64,000 bases of DNA from Metallosphaera cuprina Ar-4 (lineage in GTDB: Archaea; Thermoproteota; Thermoprotei_A; Sulfolobales; Sulfolobaceae), in contig NC_015435.1 in assembly GCF_000204925.1 (NCBI RefSeq), positions 1,319,160 through 1,383,159 on the forward strand, in the 5' to 3' direction. Shown here one piece after another: positions 17,552-25,358 of this stretch. Position 1 is the stretch's first letter. Every line of letters begins with the position of its first letter. Position numbers and translations under genes: made by a program. The notes below the pieces were generated by a model. It saw only the letters and a program-made list of their open reading frames with translations, made no database searches and was not told where the DNA came from.

Positions 17552-17583
17552 AACTTTATTTCAGTTTCTTTAAGACTTTAAAC

Positions 17584-18015
17584 ATGACCATTTGGGAGCT
17601 GATATCTGACCTATCTGAGTCGATTCTTTATCACTATCGTGAGAAGTTAAGGGGTCTGATTTTTCTAGAAGGAAATCCTAACCTAATGTTGGTCATACTT
17701 GAGGAAGTTGATACTATCTCTTTCTTAGCTAGGGGACAGATATTTAATTATTTCTATAAGTCCTTAAGGAAGACAGAGAAGGGCAAAAAGTGGGTCTTGG
17801 AGAAACGTTCTGACCCATCTATCAGGGGGATTATCATAAGCCCTAAAGAACTAGAGTTCAATCTCCCTATCGTTGTTATCATTTCTTCACTAGGACACGT
17901 TCTTTATGACCCAGATAACATCTTTATTCAATCTAATAAAAAAATTGTAAATTATATGGGGAAAAAATTAATTGATCTGAAGAACGTTAAGAGAGGAGAG
18001 GTGGTTGATATTTGA
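17584..18015 (+). CDS. Possible degenerate nucleotidyltransferase-fold protein, 143 aa
   Basis: The N-terminal helix-strand (LSESILYHYREKLRGLIFLEGNPNLMLVILEE) and the late strand PIVVIISSLGHVLYDP resemble the frame of archaeal minimal nucleotidyltransferases, whose last core strand ends in a VLYD-like motif. The catalytic GSxxR...DxD residues are not intact. The immediately following gene is HEPN-like, matching the classical MNT-HEPN gene order, and the two overlap by 4 bases (TTGA). Transcription appears leaderless from a TATA-like ACTTTATT near 17552. The fold call is tentative; an unrelated pterin-pathway protein is possible. Confidence 0.4.
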   Translation: MTIWELISDLSESILYHYREKLRGLIFLEGNPNLMLVILEEVDTISFLARGQIFNYFYKSLRKTEKGKKWVLEKRSDPSIRGIIISPKELEFNLPIVVIISSLGHVLYDPDNIFIQSNKKIVNYMGKKLIDLKNVKRGEVVDI

Positions 18016-18428
18016 ACAATAGTGCCCTAGCATCAGAGTACCTTTTAAGGGCAACGAGGACCTTGAAGGAATCAACCGAAGCGTTCAATGACGGCGATTT
18101 GTACTTTACGGTGGTGAGGTGTAAGGAGACATTGGATAACATTGCATCAACTTTGCTTTCTCTTTATGCCGTGATCCCAGAGTCAGGTTCCTCAGTAGAC
18201 GTGTTAGGTTATCTAATAGAGAGTAGAGAGTTGGACAGAACCACGAAGGCTGTAATATCAGAGATTCAAGACTTGTGGAGGGAGATTTTCCCTCTAACTC
18301 TGTTACACGAATCACCGACTAAGGCTCCTTCGGTTCCAGCAAGACAGGGAGAGGTCGATTTATTGTTGAAGAGAGTAACGTCCGTCTTTGACAAGGTGAG
18401 GGAGATCTTTGATGGATTCCACAATTGA
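18012..18428 (+). CDS. HEPN-like helical protein, 138 aa
   Basis: Predominantly helical. The N-terminal ASEYLLRATRTLKESTEAFNDGDLYFTVVRCKETLDNIASTLLSLYAV region has the two-helix layout of HEPN domains, which often pair with nucleotidyltransferases. The canonical RNase motif Arg-x4-6-His is not clear: WREIFPLTLLHES has Arg and His too far apart. Start is TTG, overlapping the upstream stop (TTGA). The downstream 66-aa gene overlaps its end by 17 bases. It may be an inactive scaffold or an antitoxin/toxin relic within the pterin block. Confidence 0.5.
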   Translation: MNNSALASEYLLRATRTLKESTEAFNDGDLYFTVVRCKETLDNIASTLLSLYAVIPESGSSVDVLGYLIESRELDRTTKAVISEIQDLWREIFPLTLLHESPTKAPSVPARQGEVDLLLKRVTSVFDKVREIFDGFHN

Positions 18429-18612
18429 CCTTAACGACATTACGTGCTCAAGCGATCCATTAGAGGCCATAGAGTTTCTCAAAGGGAGAGACGTCGTGTT
18501 TACAATATCTAAAGATAGTCCATTTTTTATTTTTATTAAAAATAAATATACTATTAATATTATTTCAAGAAAAGGTGACACAATATACTTTACGATAAGG
18601 TCAGATGGCTGA
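18412..18612 (+). CDS. Small protein upstream of mptE, 66 aa, unknown
   Basis: Start ATG 18412 is preceded by a GGTGAGG ribosome-binding site with about 8-nt spacing and overlaps the HEPN-like gene. The protein has an acidic N-terminus, a beta-rich middle (DVVFTISKDSPFFIFI) and ends in IRSDG. Its TGA stop overlaps the predicted CTG start of mptE (CTGA), so translation of mptE is probably coupled to it. No family recognised. Confidence 0.55.
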   Translation: MDSTIDLNDITCSSDPLEAIEFLKGRDVVFTISKDSPFFIFIKNKYTINIISRKGDTIYFTIRSDG

Positions 18613-19232
18613 GCTTCTATAACTGGGTTAGAAGGGAGTTTGGATACTCTATAAGAGGGGATTACGTTTCCGCATTGTTGTTGAACATGAAATTGAAAGT
18701 CGATTTGGAAAAAGATCTAATGGATATGTTGGATGGAGCTAACGTGGCCGTAGTGGGAGCGGGACCCTCTATCGTAAAGGTTAAGGAATTGAACGAGGAC
18801 GTAATAATTGCTGCAGACGGTGCTACCAACTACCTCGTGGAAAACTTTATTGTACCAGACGTTGTGGTTACAGATCTAGATGGAATCACCAGCTATCCGC
18901 GTTCGCTTTACGTAGTCCACGCTCATGGAGATAACATTCAGCATCATTGGAAAACTGACCTAATGGGAAGATTTATCGTTACGGCGCAAGTGAGCCCCTT
19001 CGGCGGAGTGAAGTTGTATGGAGGTTTCACTGATGGGGATCGAGCTTACCTGATCGCAAAAATTTTCAACGCCAGAAAGATAAAGTTATACGGCATGGAT
19101 TTCGACTCAGATTATATAGGTAGATATTCTAAGCCGCACTATAAGGCAGACGTTCCTATGACTTATGTGAAGAGAAAAAAACTCAACTTAGCCAAAGAGA
19201 TTATACATACCCTAAATAGGAAAGATTTATAA
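18609..19232 (+). CDS. mptE: MptE-type 6-hydroxymethyl-7,8-dihydropterin pyrophosphokinase, 207 aa, predicted CTG start
   Basis: Archaeal COG1634/DUF115-type enzyme that activates 6-hydroxymethyl-dihydropterin with ATP before condensation by the DHPS-like enzyme. Core signatures are VVGAGPSI, IIAADGATNYL, PDVVVTDLDG, VHAHGDN and LYGMDFDSDYIGRY. The first ATG/GTG/TTG in frame is TTG 18675, but the frame is open upstream and encodes a family-typical N-terminal helix (SFYNWVRREFGYSIRGDY). The only sensible start giving it is CTG 18609, which overlaps the preceding stop (CTGA) and has AGGT 7 nt upstream. An ATA at 18585 behind GGTGA is a less likely alternative. Confidence 0.8.
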   Translation: MSFYNWVRREFGYSIRGDYVSALLLNMKLKVDLEKDLMDMLDGANVAVVGAGPSIVKVKELNEDVIIAADGATNYLVENFIVPDVVVTDLDGITSYPRSLYVVHAHGDNIQHHWKTDLMGRFIVTAQVSPFGGVKLYGGFTDGDRAYLIAKIFNARKIKLYGMDFDSDYIGRYSKPHYKADVPMTYVKRKKLNLAKEIIHTLNRKDL

Positions 19233-19240
19233 AAATAGGG

Positions 19241-19250
19241 AGTTTTTTAT
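19241..19250 (+). terminator. T-rich terminator between mptE and the LeuA-type gene
   Basis: A run of six T follows the mptE stop by about 10 bases. A TATA-like TTTATAAA overlapping the mptE stop (19226-19233) could serve the next gene, so termination and new initiation are closely packed. Confidence 0.35.
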
Positions 19251-19269
19251 TAATGTGGTAGAGGGATGA

Positions 19270-20403
19270 GTGTTCTCCACTAGGAAAGTTAGGATATTTG
19301 ATACAACTTTACGGGATGGGGAGCAAGCCCCTGGTATAGATCTCACTATAGAACAGAAGGTGAAGATAGCGAGACAACTTCAGAGATTAGGAGTTGATGC
19401 GATTGAGGCAGGTTTCCCTGCATCTTCAGAAGGAGAGTTCATTGCAACAAAGAAAATCTTAGAGGAGGTTGGGGATAGCGTAGAAGTAACGGGGTTAGCT
19501 AGGGCAAACAATGGAGATATAGACAGGGGAATAGAGGCGGGACTAGCTAGTGTACACGTGTTCATAGCCTCTTCAGACGTTCACTTAAAATATAAGCTAA
19601 AGATGACAAGAGATCAAGTTTTAGATAGGATTTACGAATCTATTAGGTATGCAAAATCTCACGGGCTTATAGTAGAGTACAGTCCAGAGGACGCAACTAG
19701 AACAAACGAAGAGTTCTTACTCCAAGTAGTAAAAACGGCAGTTGAGGCCGGGGCGGACAGAATAAATATACCCGATACGGTAGGAGTTATGCATCCCTTC
19801 AGGTTCCAACAGCTAATTAGTAAAATCACCTCGGTCTCCTCTGGTAGAATCATTAGTGTACATTGCCACAACGACTTTGGATTGGCTACGGCCAACTCCA
19901 TCGCCGGCGTTCTTGGCGGAGCAAGACAAGTGCATGTAACAGTGAACGGGATAGGAGAGAGGGCCGGAAACGCCTCATTGGAGGAGGTTGTGATGGCACT
20001 CAAGAAGCTCCTGGATTTTGATGTAGGAGTTAAACCTTGGCTGCTCTATGACACTAGCAGGCTTGTGTCAGAACTAACTGGTGTTCCTGTGCCCTTCTTT
20101 AAGGCAGTAGTTGGTGATAACGCTTTTGGACATGAGGCCGGTATACACGTTCACGGTGTTATAGAGAATCCGTTAACCTATGAACCGATGTCACCTGAAG
20201 AGGTCGGAAACTTCAGACGATTAGCTCTAGGTAAGCACAGCGGAATCCACGGGTTGAGGAAGATCTTAGAGGAACAGGGAATATATCTGGATGACGAGAA
20301 ACTTAAGATAGTGTTAAGCGAGGTAAAAAGGATAGCAGATACAGGTCGGAAAGTCAGTGCGGAAGACGCTAGGAGGATAGCCTCTAGATTTTTGAGTTCT
20401 TAA
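19270..20403 (+). CDS. 2-isopropylmalate / homocitrate / citramalate synthase family protein, 377 aa
   Basis: Acetyl-CoA-dependent Claisen condensing enzyme. It carries the signature [12 protein letters not shown] near the N-terminus and the metal site [12 protein letters not shown], then [13 protein letters not shown] and a [11 protein letters not shown] subdomain. It lacks the ~120-residue C-terminal leucine-binding regulatory domain of classical LeuA (full length about 500), so it is either an unregulated isopropylmalate synthase or a homocitrate/citramalate-type enzyme. The 2-oxoacid specificity cannot be fixed by eye. GTG start with a GAGG motif about 5 nt upstream. It is followed by an MBL hydrolase after 15 bases, probably in the same transcript. 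Confidence 0.85.
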   Translation: MFSTRKVRIFDTTLRDGEQAPGIDLTIEQKVKIARQLQRLGVDAIEAGFPASSEGEFIATKKILEEVGDSVEVTGLARANNGDIDRGIEAGLASVHVFIASSDVHLKYKLKMTRDQVLDRIYESIRYAKSHGLIVEYSPEDATRTNEEFLLQVVKTAVEAGADRINIPDTVGVMHPFRFQQLISKITSVSSGRIISVHCHNDFGLATANSIAGVLGGARQVHVTVNGIGERAGNASLEEVVMALKKLLDFDVGVKPWLLYDTSRLVSELTGVPVPFFKAVVGDNAFGHEAGIHVHGVIENPLTYEPMSPEEVGNFRRLALGKHSGIHGLRKILEEQGIYLDDEKLKIVLSEVKRIADTGRKVSAEDARRIASRFLSS

Positions 20404-20418
20404 CTGTCTATTTAGCCA

Positions 20419-21024
20419 ATGATAAAACTATTCGGTCATTCCATGGTTTCAATAGACGATATAATAGTTATAGACCCTCATGACGGTGGAAGTATAGGGC
20501 TCTCTAAGCCGAGCTTGACTAAGGCCAACATCGTGCTTATAACTCACGATCACTTTGACCATAACGCGTATCAAATCATTGAAAGTGAGGATGTGAAGAT
20601 AGGATACTTAGGTGAATTTCGCATTTCTAAGTACAAGGTTAGGTCCTTTAGGGCCAATCACGACCAACAAGGGGGTAAAGCGAGGGGGAAAACTAGCATA
20701 TACGAAGTTAACAAAGAAGGCGTGTCTTTCGTTCACATGGGAGATATAGGGGAGATACCTAGCAAAATCTTAAAAGAGATTTCACCTGACGTTCTAGCCC
20801 TCCCAATAGGAGGTACAATAACAATAGACTGGTCTCAAGCTATTGAGGTAATCAAGGAATTATCCCCTTCAATAGTAATTCCCCTTCACTACTGGATTAA
20901 AGGACATTTAATGCCTTTAGATCCTCCAAACGAATTCCTTAAGAACATCAACTACAAGCAATTCATTACCAGAGAAGTAGATGAAACAAGAATGGAAAAA
21001 GGAATATACTTATTTCAAATTTAG
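20419..21024 (+). CDS. UlaG-like metallo-beta-lactamase-fold hydrolase, 201 aa
   Basis: Short MBL-fold protein (UlaG/UPF0173-type) with the metal motif THDHFDHNAY near residue 42. Further ligand candidates are His in FRANHDQQ, Asp in HMGDIGE and His in PLHYWIKGH. It starts MIKLFGHSM, typical of the group, which hydrolyses phosphodiester or lactone substrates, mostly unknown in archaea. It probably shares a transcript with the upstream synthase. Confidence 0.82.
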   Translation: MIKLFGHSMVSIDDIIVIDPHDGGSIGLSKPSLTKANIVLITHDHFDHNAYQIIESEDVKIGYLGEFRISKYKVRSFRANHDQQGGKARGKTSIYEVNKEGVSFVHMGDIGEIPSKILKEISPDVLALPIGGTITIDWSQAIEVIKELSPSIVIPLHYWIKGHLMPLDPPNEFLKNINYKQFITREVDETRMEKGIYLFQI

Positions 21025-21025
21025 C

Positions 21026-21202
21026 TTACAATTTTATTCTCTCAACTCTTGCTACTGGTACCGTTTCCTTGCTCATCTCATCTTTAACCATCTTCTCAAT
21101 AGCTTTCCTGATAGCTTCGCTTCTATTCAAACCGTACCTTATTGCGTATCTATCTAACAGTTCCAATAGATCTTCCTCCGCTTTAAATGTGATTACTCTC
21201 AT
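21026..21202 (-). CDS. Ribbon-helix-helix (CopG/Arc-type) regulator, 58 aa
   Basis: A 58-codon frame reading [20 protein letters not shown], then [23 protein letters not shown] and a short basic tail. It has the complete RHH plan: one N-terminal strand (RVITFKA) that contacts DNA as a dimeric sheet, helix 1, the turn with GLNRSEAI, and helix 2. It is divergent from a second RHH-like gene. The promoter region carries a perfect palindrome (21210-21225) directly in front of its ATG, which suggests autoregulation. Confidence 0.8.
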   Translation of the reverse strand: MRVITFKAEEDLLELLDRYAIRYGLNRSEAIRKAIEKMVKDEMSKETVPVARVERIKL

Positions 21203-21209
21203 TTGAGAC

Positions 21210-21225
21210 CTAATAGTTATATTAG
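21210..21225. promoter_or_regulatory. Palindromic operator candidate in front of the RHH gene
   Basis: CTAATA-GTTA-TATTAG is a perfect 6-4-6 inverted repeat overlapping the AT-rich promoter region 8-23 nt upstream of the RHH gene's ATG. RHH repressors bind short inverted repeats over their own promoters. Confidence 0.5.
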
Positions 21226-21263
21226 ATCGCTATGGTTTAAGTATTTTCTGTAGCGATACTACC

Positions 21264-21301
21264 ATCTTCCTAAATAAAGAGGAAGATCTAATTAGGAAGA
21301 T
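21264..21301. promoter_or_regulatory. Second operator-like array between divergent RHH genes
   Basis: Three copies of an 8-mer: ATCTTCCT at 21264-21271, and its complement AGGAAGAT at 21280-21287 and 21294-21301. The first and third extend to perfect 10-bp arms (ATCTTCCTAA / TTAGGAAGAT). A TATA-like TTAATATAAT follows at 21301-21310, so binding here would control the plus-strand gene. Confidence 0.5.
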
Positions 21302-21345
21302 TAATATAATAGTAGCCCCTATATTTTATATGAGAGGAAAGTACA

Positions 21346-21636
21346 GTGCCAACTATTCACCTTTCTATCCCGGAATGGATGTATGAGGAACTGAAAAGGA
21401 AAGCTGAAGACATGGGCATTCAAATAACTGACCTGGTTAAGTTCTACGTGAAGAACGGGATAGAAAACAGGGGCGAAGATTCTTCAAGGAATGAAAATAC
21501 AGAGAAATTGGAAGAGTCGATAGCGTATCTTGAGGCTAGGTTGGCTCAACTGGATCTATTAGTAATGGAGATGGCAAAAAAGCTTAAAGTGCTTGAGGAA
21601 ACAGATGATGAGCAGATGGAGATAGATCAAGCATAA
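21346..21636 (+). CDS. RHH-like protein with C-terminal coiled coil, 96 aa
   Basis: The N-terminal 45 residues (PTIHLSIPEWMYEELKRKAEDMG, then ITDLVKFYVKNGI) match a ribbon-helix-helix fold with a beta strand and two helices. Residues about 50-90 form a charged coiled coil with heptad-spaced Leu/Ile (EESIAYLEARLAQLDLLVMEMAKKLKVLEE). Start is GTG, with a purine-rich GAGAGG about 9 nt upstream. Divergent from the 58-aa RHH gene across an operator-rich region, so the two could cross-regulate. Confidence 0.65.
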   Translation: MPTIHLSIPEWMYEELKRKAEDMGIQITDLVKFYVKNGIENRGEDSSRNENTEKLEESIAYLEARLAQLDLLVMEMAKKLKVLEETDDEQMEIDQA

Positions 21637-21661
21637 ATATTCTTAACTAAATTTTATTAAT

Positions 21662-21718
21662 GGGCCTATGGGATTTGTGATCCTGGGTTCCAGGGTAGGA
21701 TGAACATAGGTGGGTCCC
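21662..21718 (+). ncRNA. Candidate structured RNA: nested hairpin in intergenic region
   Basis: Nested complementary arms are visible: outer CCTATG (21665-21670) with CATAGG (21705-21710), inner ATCCT (21680-21684) with AGGAT (21697-21701), and TGG/CCA around a GTT loop. GGG at 21662 and CCC at 21716 may extend it. It sits about 26 nt downstream of an AT-rich element (CATAAATAT at 21632-21640) that could act as a TATA box. It is GC-richer than its surroundings. It could be a small RNA or a processing/termination structure. Confidence 0.35.
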
Positions 21719-21732
21719 CTTTCAATCATGTT

Positions 21733-21784
21733 AATGATGTGGCAGAGACGTCCTGACGTTAGATGAAGAGGGATAAAAAACTGA
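21733..21784 (+). ncRNA. Weak C/D-box guide RNA candidate
   Basis: Ordered motifs: C-like ATGATGT (21734-21740), a 12-nt gap, D' CTGA (21753-21756), a 3-nt spacer, C'-like TAGATGA (21760-21766), a 14-nt gap and D CTGA (21781-21784). Spacing fits archaeal C/D sRNAs, but C and C' are imperfect, no promoter is visible and I could not match the guide segments to rRNA or tRNA. Confidence 0.25.
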
Positions 21785-22015
21785 TTACATTGATATTAGA
21801 GTCACGGTTCTAATTATATTCGGATTTCTTCTGATCTGAGAAATAGTCCTGTTAACATCGTCTAGGGATTTACCTTCAATTTCTATTACAACGTCGTACT
21901 CACCATACACAGGCGTACCGTCTTTTACACCTTCAATTTTTTTCAAATCATTTACAACATCTAGTTCTTTTCCAATTGAGGTTATTAATAAAACATATGC
22001 TTTTAGGTTTCCCAT
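21785..22015 (-). CDS. Stand-alone Lrp/AsnC effector-binding (RAM) domain protein, 76 aa
   Basis: The whole protein is one RAM domain: strand [12 protein letters not shown], helix, [19 protein letters not shown] strands, helix [13 protein letters not shown] and a final VTLISM strand. There is no DNA-binding helix-turn-helix. Such proteins bind amino acids or related ligands and can modulate full-length Lrp regulators by mixed oligomers. It lies just downstream of an ABC exporter on the same strand (36-base gap) and may be co-transcribed. Confidence 0.82.
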   Translation of the reverse strand: MGNLKAYVLLITSIGKELDVVNDLKKIEGVKDGTPVYGEYDVVIEIEGKSLDDVNRTISQIRRNPNIIRTVTLISM

Positions 22016-22051
22016 ACATTAAAGATATAGTTTTCAATTAAAAACTTTTCA

Positions 22052-23227
22052 TCACTTAAGAAGGAGTCTCTCAGGATTTAAAATCTTTGAAGAGATAAAA
22101 ATTAGAACAAGCGAAGCCGTAAAGGTTCCAACGTAGAGCGTCAGCATCATGTTTGTGATACCAAATACACCATCAAGTAGTCCAGCAATTATCTGAACGT
22201 ATGGTATCAAAAGGATGAACGAAAGTCCTCCCAATGACGCAAAGTTTAGAATCAAGGCAGAGAAGGACGCCAGCATTCCAAATCCAGTTATTAAGAAGTT
22301 TATAATCTGAACGTTTCTCTGAGACCCTCCTATTAAGATAAGTAAGATCAGCGAGATTGAAGCTGTTAATAAGACCATCAGTAGGTACGCTATCATAACA
22401 GAAAGGGCGAAAGAGACGGTAAGATTGGTGCTCCCACCCACGATTATAGGTGAGAATATCGAGAAGATCGCAAGCCCTATCAGATCTCCTAAAGAAGAGA
22501 TGGCCCCTAATGATATTGAAATAAGTAATTTAGCTAGAATAAAATTATAGGGAGAGATGGGGGATGCAAGTAAGGACTCTAATGTTTTCCTTTCCTTCTC
22601 TCCTAAAATACCATCGGTGAGGAAAAATATCACTGGCGTTGAGGCTGGGAATAGTATTAACGAGATCACTCTAGCTAGTTGCCCCAACCTGTCTACACTT
22701 CCCGAAGTGGGCTGTTTGCTAGGCTTTATGTATCCGAGTTGGATCTGCAAAGGATCTCTCACCACTGAGGGGTTGACGCTCACACCTGATCTGTTTTCCA
22801 ACGTTTCGATCCTGTGTAACGATGTGTTATACAGGATCGAGTACAACCCGTTATTTACAAGCTCCTGGGCCGTACTTTGGGACGAGATAAGAACTATCTC
22901 CCTTACGTAAGCTACCTCATTTATGCTAGTAATATTTTTTGCAAAATCGGGAGGAAATATAACCTCAACGTCGGGAACTATGGAGAAGTTGTTTACATAA
23001 ACTATACCTCCATGAGTCTGAACGTAGTCTCTCAGTGCGTTCACGTAAGGGAGATTATAACTCTCATTGTTTACTATACCTACAACTGGAGGTTGGGATA
23101 TGAATGAGGCGTATATGACAACTCCTATCAGAGGAAGGAGAAAAAGAGGGACTAGGATCGAAGCTAACAAGATCTTCTTGTCCCTCTTTAAATCCAGCCA
23201 TTCCTTCCTAAGTAAATCCGACAACAC
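22052..23227 (-). CDS. ABC-2 type exporter permease (NatB-like), 391 aa
   Basis: Integral membrane subunit of an export-type ABC system. An N-terminal membrane helix (about 19-40) precedes a large external domain (about 45-185), and five or six helices follow between about 187 and 385. GEKERKTLESLLASPISPYNFILAKLL is the diagnostic coupling segment of ABC-2 permeases. The GTG start overlaps the ATPase stop (TAGTG), so both form one operon. The substrate is not evident; NatAB-type pumps export sodium, others export peptides or drugs. Confidence 0.85.
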   Translation of the reverse strand: MLSDLLRKEWLDLKRDKKILLASILVPLFLLPLIGVVIYASFISQPPVVGIVNNESYNLPYVNALRDYVQTHGGIVYVNNFSIVPDVEVIFPPDFAKNITSINEVAYVREIVLISSQSTAQELVNNGLYSILYNTSLHRIETLENRSGVSVNPSVVRDPLQIQLGYIKPSKQPTSGSVDRLGQLARVISLILFPASTPVIFFLTDGILGEKERKTLESLLASPISPYNFILAKLLISISLGAISSLGDLIGLAIFSIFSPIIVGGSTNLTVSFALSVMIAYLLMVLLTASISLILLILIGGSQRNVQIINFLITGFGMLASFSALILNFASLGGLSFILLIPYVQIIAGLLDGVFGITNMMLTLYVGTFTASLVLIFISSKILNPERLLLK

Positions 23228-23955
23228 TATCTCTCACCTATGAGCTTTATGAAGGACTCCTCAAGGTTTTTGGTCTTAGTTTCCTCAACTATCTCTCGAG
23301 GTTTGCCTATCTTTACTCCGGTCCCTGCGTTAATTAAAAGGACCTTATCGCACATGTACTCTACCTCCAGTAAGTTATGAGAGGACAAAATAATGGTATG
23401 ACCGGTCATATTTCTAATGATTTCCCTTACTTTTACGGACGACTCAACGTCCAGAGCGGATGTCGGCTCGTCAAGGATAGCCACCTTGGGTTCTACCATT
23501 AGGGTCCTGGCTAATATCAATCTTCTCTTCATTCCTCGACTGTACTCACCAGCTCTGTCGTATATCCTATCTCCTAACCCTGCTATCTTTATACCGCGCT
23601 CTAGAAATTCACCTTCGAGTCGCTTATCTCCTCCAGAATATATTCTAGCATAGAATTCTAAATTCTCTAGTCCAGTTAACCTATCGTAAGGGAACGCGTC
23701 TTCGGGCATGTAAGAGATAAAACCCTTCCTTTTAGCAACTTCAGGAGGTAACCCAAACAATTTAACAATACCCTGATAGGTCTCAATAATCCCACTTAAG
23801 ACTCTGAGAGTCGTAGTTTTACCAGCTCCGTTGGGTCCTATTATTCCGAATATCTCTCCTTCGTTAACCTGAAAGGACAAATCTCGTAATATCTTCTTCC
23901 TGTTAACTTCTTTGGTAAGCGATGTAACACTAACCGCGTATTGGTCATTGATCAT
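23227..23955 (-). CDS. ABC exporter ATP-binding subunit, 242 aa
   Basis: ABC ATPase with Walker [10 protein letters not shown] near residue 40, Q-loop SYMPEDA, a signature motif of the form YSRGMKRRL, Walker [13 protein letters not shown] and the H-loop LSSHNL. Sequence type matches CcmA/NatA exporters. It pairs with the permease gene that starts one base after it. It is divergent from the plus-strand gene at 23987, only about 30 bases away. Confidence 0.93.
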   Translation of the reverse strand: MINDQYAVSVTSLTKEVNRKKILRDLSFQVNEGEIFGIIGPNGAGKTTTLRVLSGIIETYQGIVKLFGLPPEVAKRKGFISYMPEDAFPYDRLTGLENLEFYARIYSGGDKRLEGEFLERGIKIAGLGDRIYDRAGEYSRGMKRRLILARTLMVEPKVAILDEPTSALDVESSVKVREIIRNMTGHTIILSSHNLLEVEYMCDKVLLINAGTGVKIGKPREIVEETKTKNLEESFIKLIGER

Positions 23956-23986
23956 ACTCTAATCTAGAGGAGATTAACTAATAATA

Positions 23987-24670
23987 ATGTTTTCAGAAGA
24001 ACGGTCATTGATAGCGACTCTAAAAGATAGATTAACAGAAGCTTTGCTGAAGTACGAGAAGGCCTCCATAATATTAAGGGTAGCCCTTTCTGTAACTGAG
24101 GATAGAGGAAGGAGCGAGGTAGGCGATTTTGACTACAAGTCTTTAGTCTCTAAGCTGATGGAACTAGGCTACGACATAGAGCCTAAAATGATATTAAGGG
24201 CACTAGAGAGAGACTATGGAATTATCCAGACCTCCTATAAGACAAGTAACCAGCACTGGTGGAGGTTCATTGACGAGGATGCAGTGAGGGAAGCTTTACA
24301 ACAGGATGAGGAAGACCCTGAAATAGTTTTAATCAAGACTCAAGCTTTAAGTCTTGACCTAGTGGGGTTAGAGAAGAAGTTGGGTATCCTTCTCCAGAGG
24401 GGGCTCAAAACGGATCTGGATAGGATAACGTTTAGAAAGATTGCGTTTGAGGAACTGCCTCTTCTCCTAGACGTTTACAGGAGGTCTACACAATACGAGG
24501 AGACGAGGGAAATTTCACAACGTATTAAGAAAATATTAACGCTGGCTTCTAAGGTAGTAAAGAATAGCAATGCAAAAGGTAACTATCCGAGACTTCCTGA
24601 AAAAGAAGGGAAAGGAGAAAATAACGATGTTGACAGTTTACGATTACTCCATGGCGAGGATATTAGCTAA
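23987..24670 (+). CDS. Conserved archaeal helical protein, 227 aa, unknown
   Basis: Mostly alpha-helical and charged. Residues about 1-90 include a winged-helix-like section ([29 protein letters not shown], then [12 protein letters not shown]), followed by helices to about 195. The last ~35 residues (Pro/Gly/Asn-rich) are encoded entirely within the overlapping start of panB, an unusually long 101-base same-strand overlap, and look less protein-like. A role linked to DNA or transcription is possible from the winged-helix look, but I do not recognise the family. Confidence 0.6.
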   Translation: MFSEERSLIATLKDRLTEALLKYEKASIILRVALSVTEDRGRSEVGDFDYKSLVSKLMELGYDIEPKMILRALERDYGIIQTSYKTSNQHWWRFIDEDAVREALQQDEEDPEIVLIKTQALSLDLVGLEKKLGILLQRGLKTDLDRITFRKIAFEELPLLLDVYRRSTQYEETREISQRIKKILTLASKVVKNSNAKGNYPRLPEKEGKGENNDVDSLRLLHGEDIS

Positions 24671-25358
24671 CACGGAGCTTGATGGACTTCTGGTGGGAGA
24701 TTCGTTAGGTATGAACATGTTAGGTTTCCCCTCCACTCTTCAAGTTACAATGAAACATATGATACATCACACTAGAGCAGTAGTTAGGGCATTTCCAAGG
24801 CAACTCATTGTGGTTGATATGCCCTTCTTGAGCTACGAGACATCAAACGAATCGGCTATAAGAAACGCAGGTACTTTAGCTCAAGAGGGGGCCGATGCGG
24901 TTAAGCTCGAGGGAGGAGTTGAGGTCTACGAAAGGGTAAGTAAGATCGTTAAATCTGGAATACCAGTTATGGGTCACATAGGGCTGACACCTCAGAGGTT
25001 CCTGACTCTTGGAGGTTATAGAACAGTTAAGGACGAGCAGAAGCTACTTGCAGACGCGAGAGCCTTGGAGGAGGCGGGCGCGTTTTCAATAGTCATAGAG
25101 AATGTGTACTCCGAGATTGCTAGGAAAATAACGGAAGAGGTTTCAGTACCAACTATTTGTATAGGGGCAGGCCCACACTGTGATGGACAGGTACTCGTGA
25201 TTCATGACTTGCTAGGTATGGGGGATGTAGAACCATACTTCGCTAAAAAATATTTAGATCTTAAGGCCGAGATCTCTAACGCGGTAAAGAAGTATGTTGA
25301 AGATGTAAAATCAGGGCAGTTTCCTGGAAGGGAGAACTACAAATCAAGAGAGAGTTGA
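24570..25358 (+). CDS. panB: 3-methyl-2-oxobutanoate hydroxymethyltransferase, 262 aa
   Basis: Ketopantoate hydroxymethyltransferase, which transfers a one-carbon unit from a tetrahydropterin to 2-oxoisovalerate, the first committed step of CoA synthesis. Metal ligands appear at Asp44 (VGDSLGM) and Asp83 (VVDMPF), with AVKLEGG and the GHIGLTPQ motif downstream. Full-length for the family. It ends convergently with the phosphopantothenate synthetase gene (22-base overlap) and lies beside the next two CoA enzymes, making a compact CoA locus. It needs the pterin cofactor whose synthesis genes lie 5-10 kb upstream. Confidence 0.95.
   Translation: MQKVTIRDFLKKKGKEKITMLTVYDYSMARILANTELDGLLVGDSLGMNMLGFPSTLQVTMKHMIHHTRAVVRAFPRQLIVVDMPFLSYETSNESAIRNAGTLAQEGADAVKLEGGVEVYERVSKIVKSGIPVMGHIGLTPQRFLTLGGYRTVKDEQKLLADARALEEAGAFSIVIENVYSEIARKITEEVSVPTICIGAGPHCDGQVLVIHDLLGMGDVEPYFAKKYLDLKAEISNAVKKYVEDVKSGQFPGRENYKSRES

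Noticed and set aside
18409-18677. Programmed frameshift joining the 66-aa gene to mptE
   Set aside because: No slippery sequence is visible. The CTGA overlap with an upstream AGGT explains the arrangement more simply.
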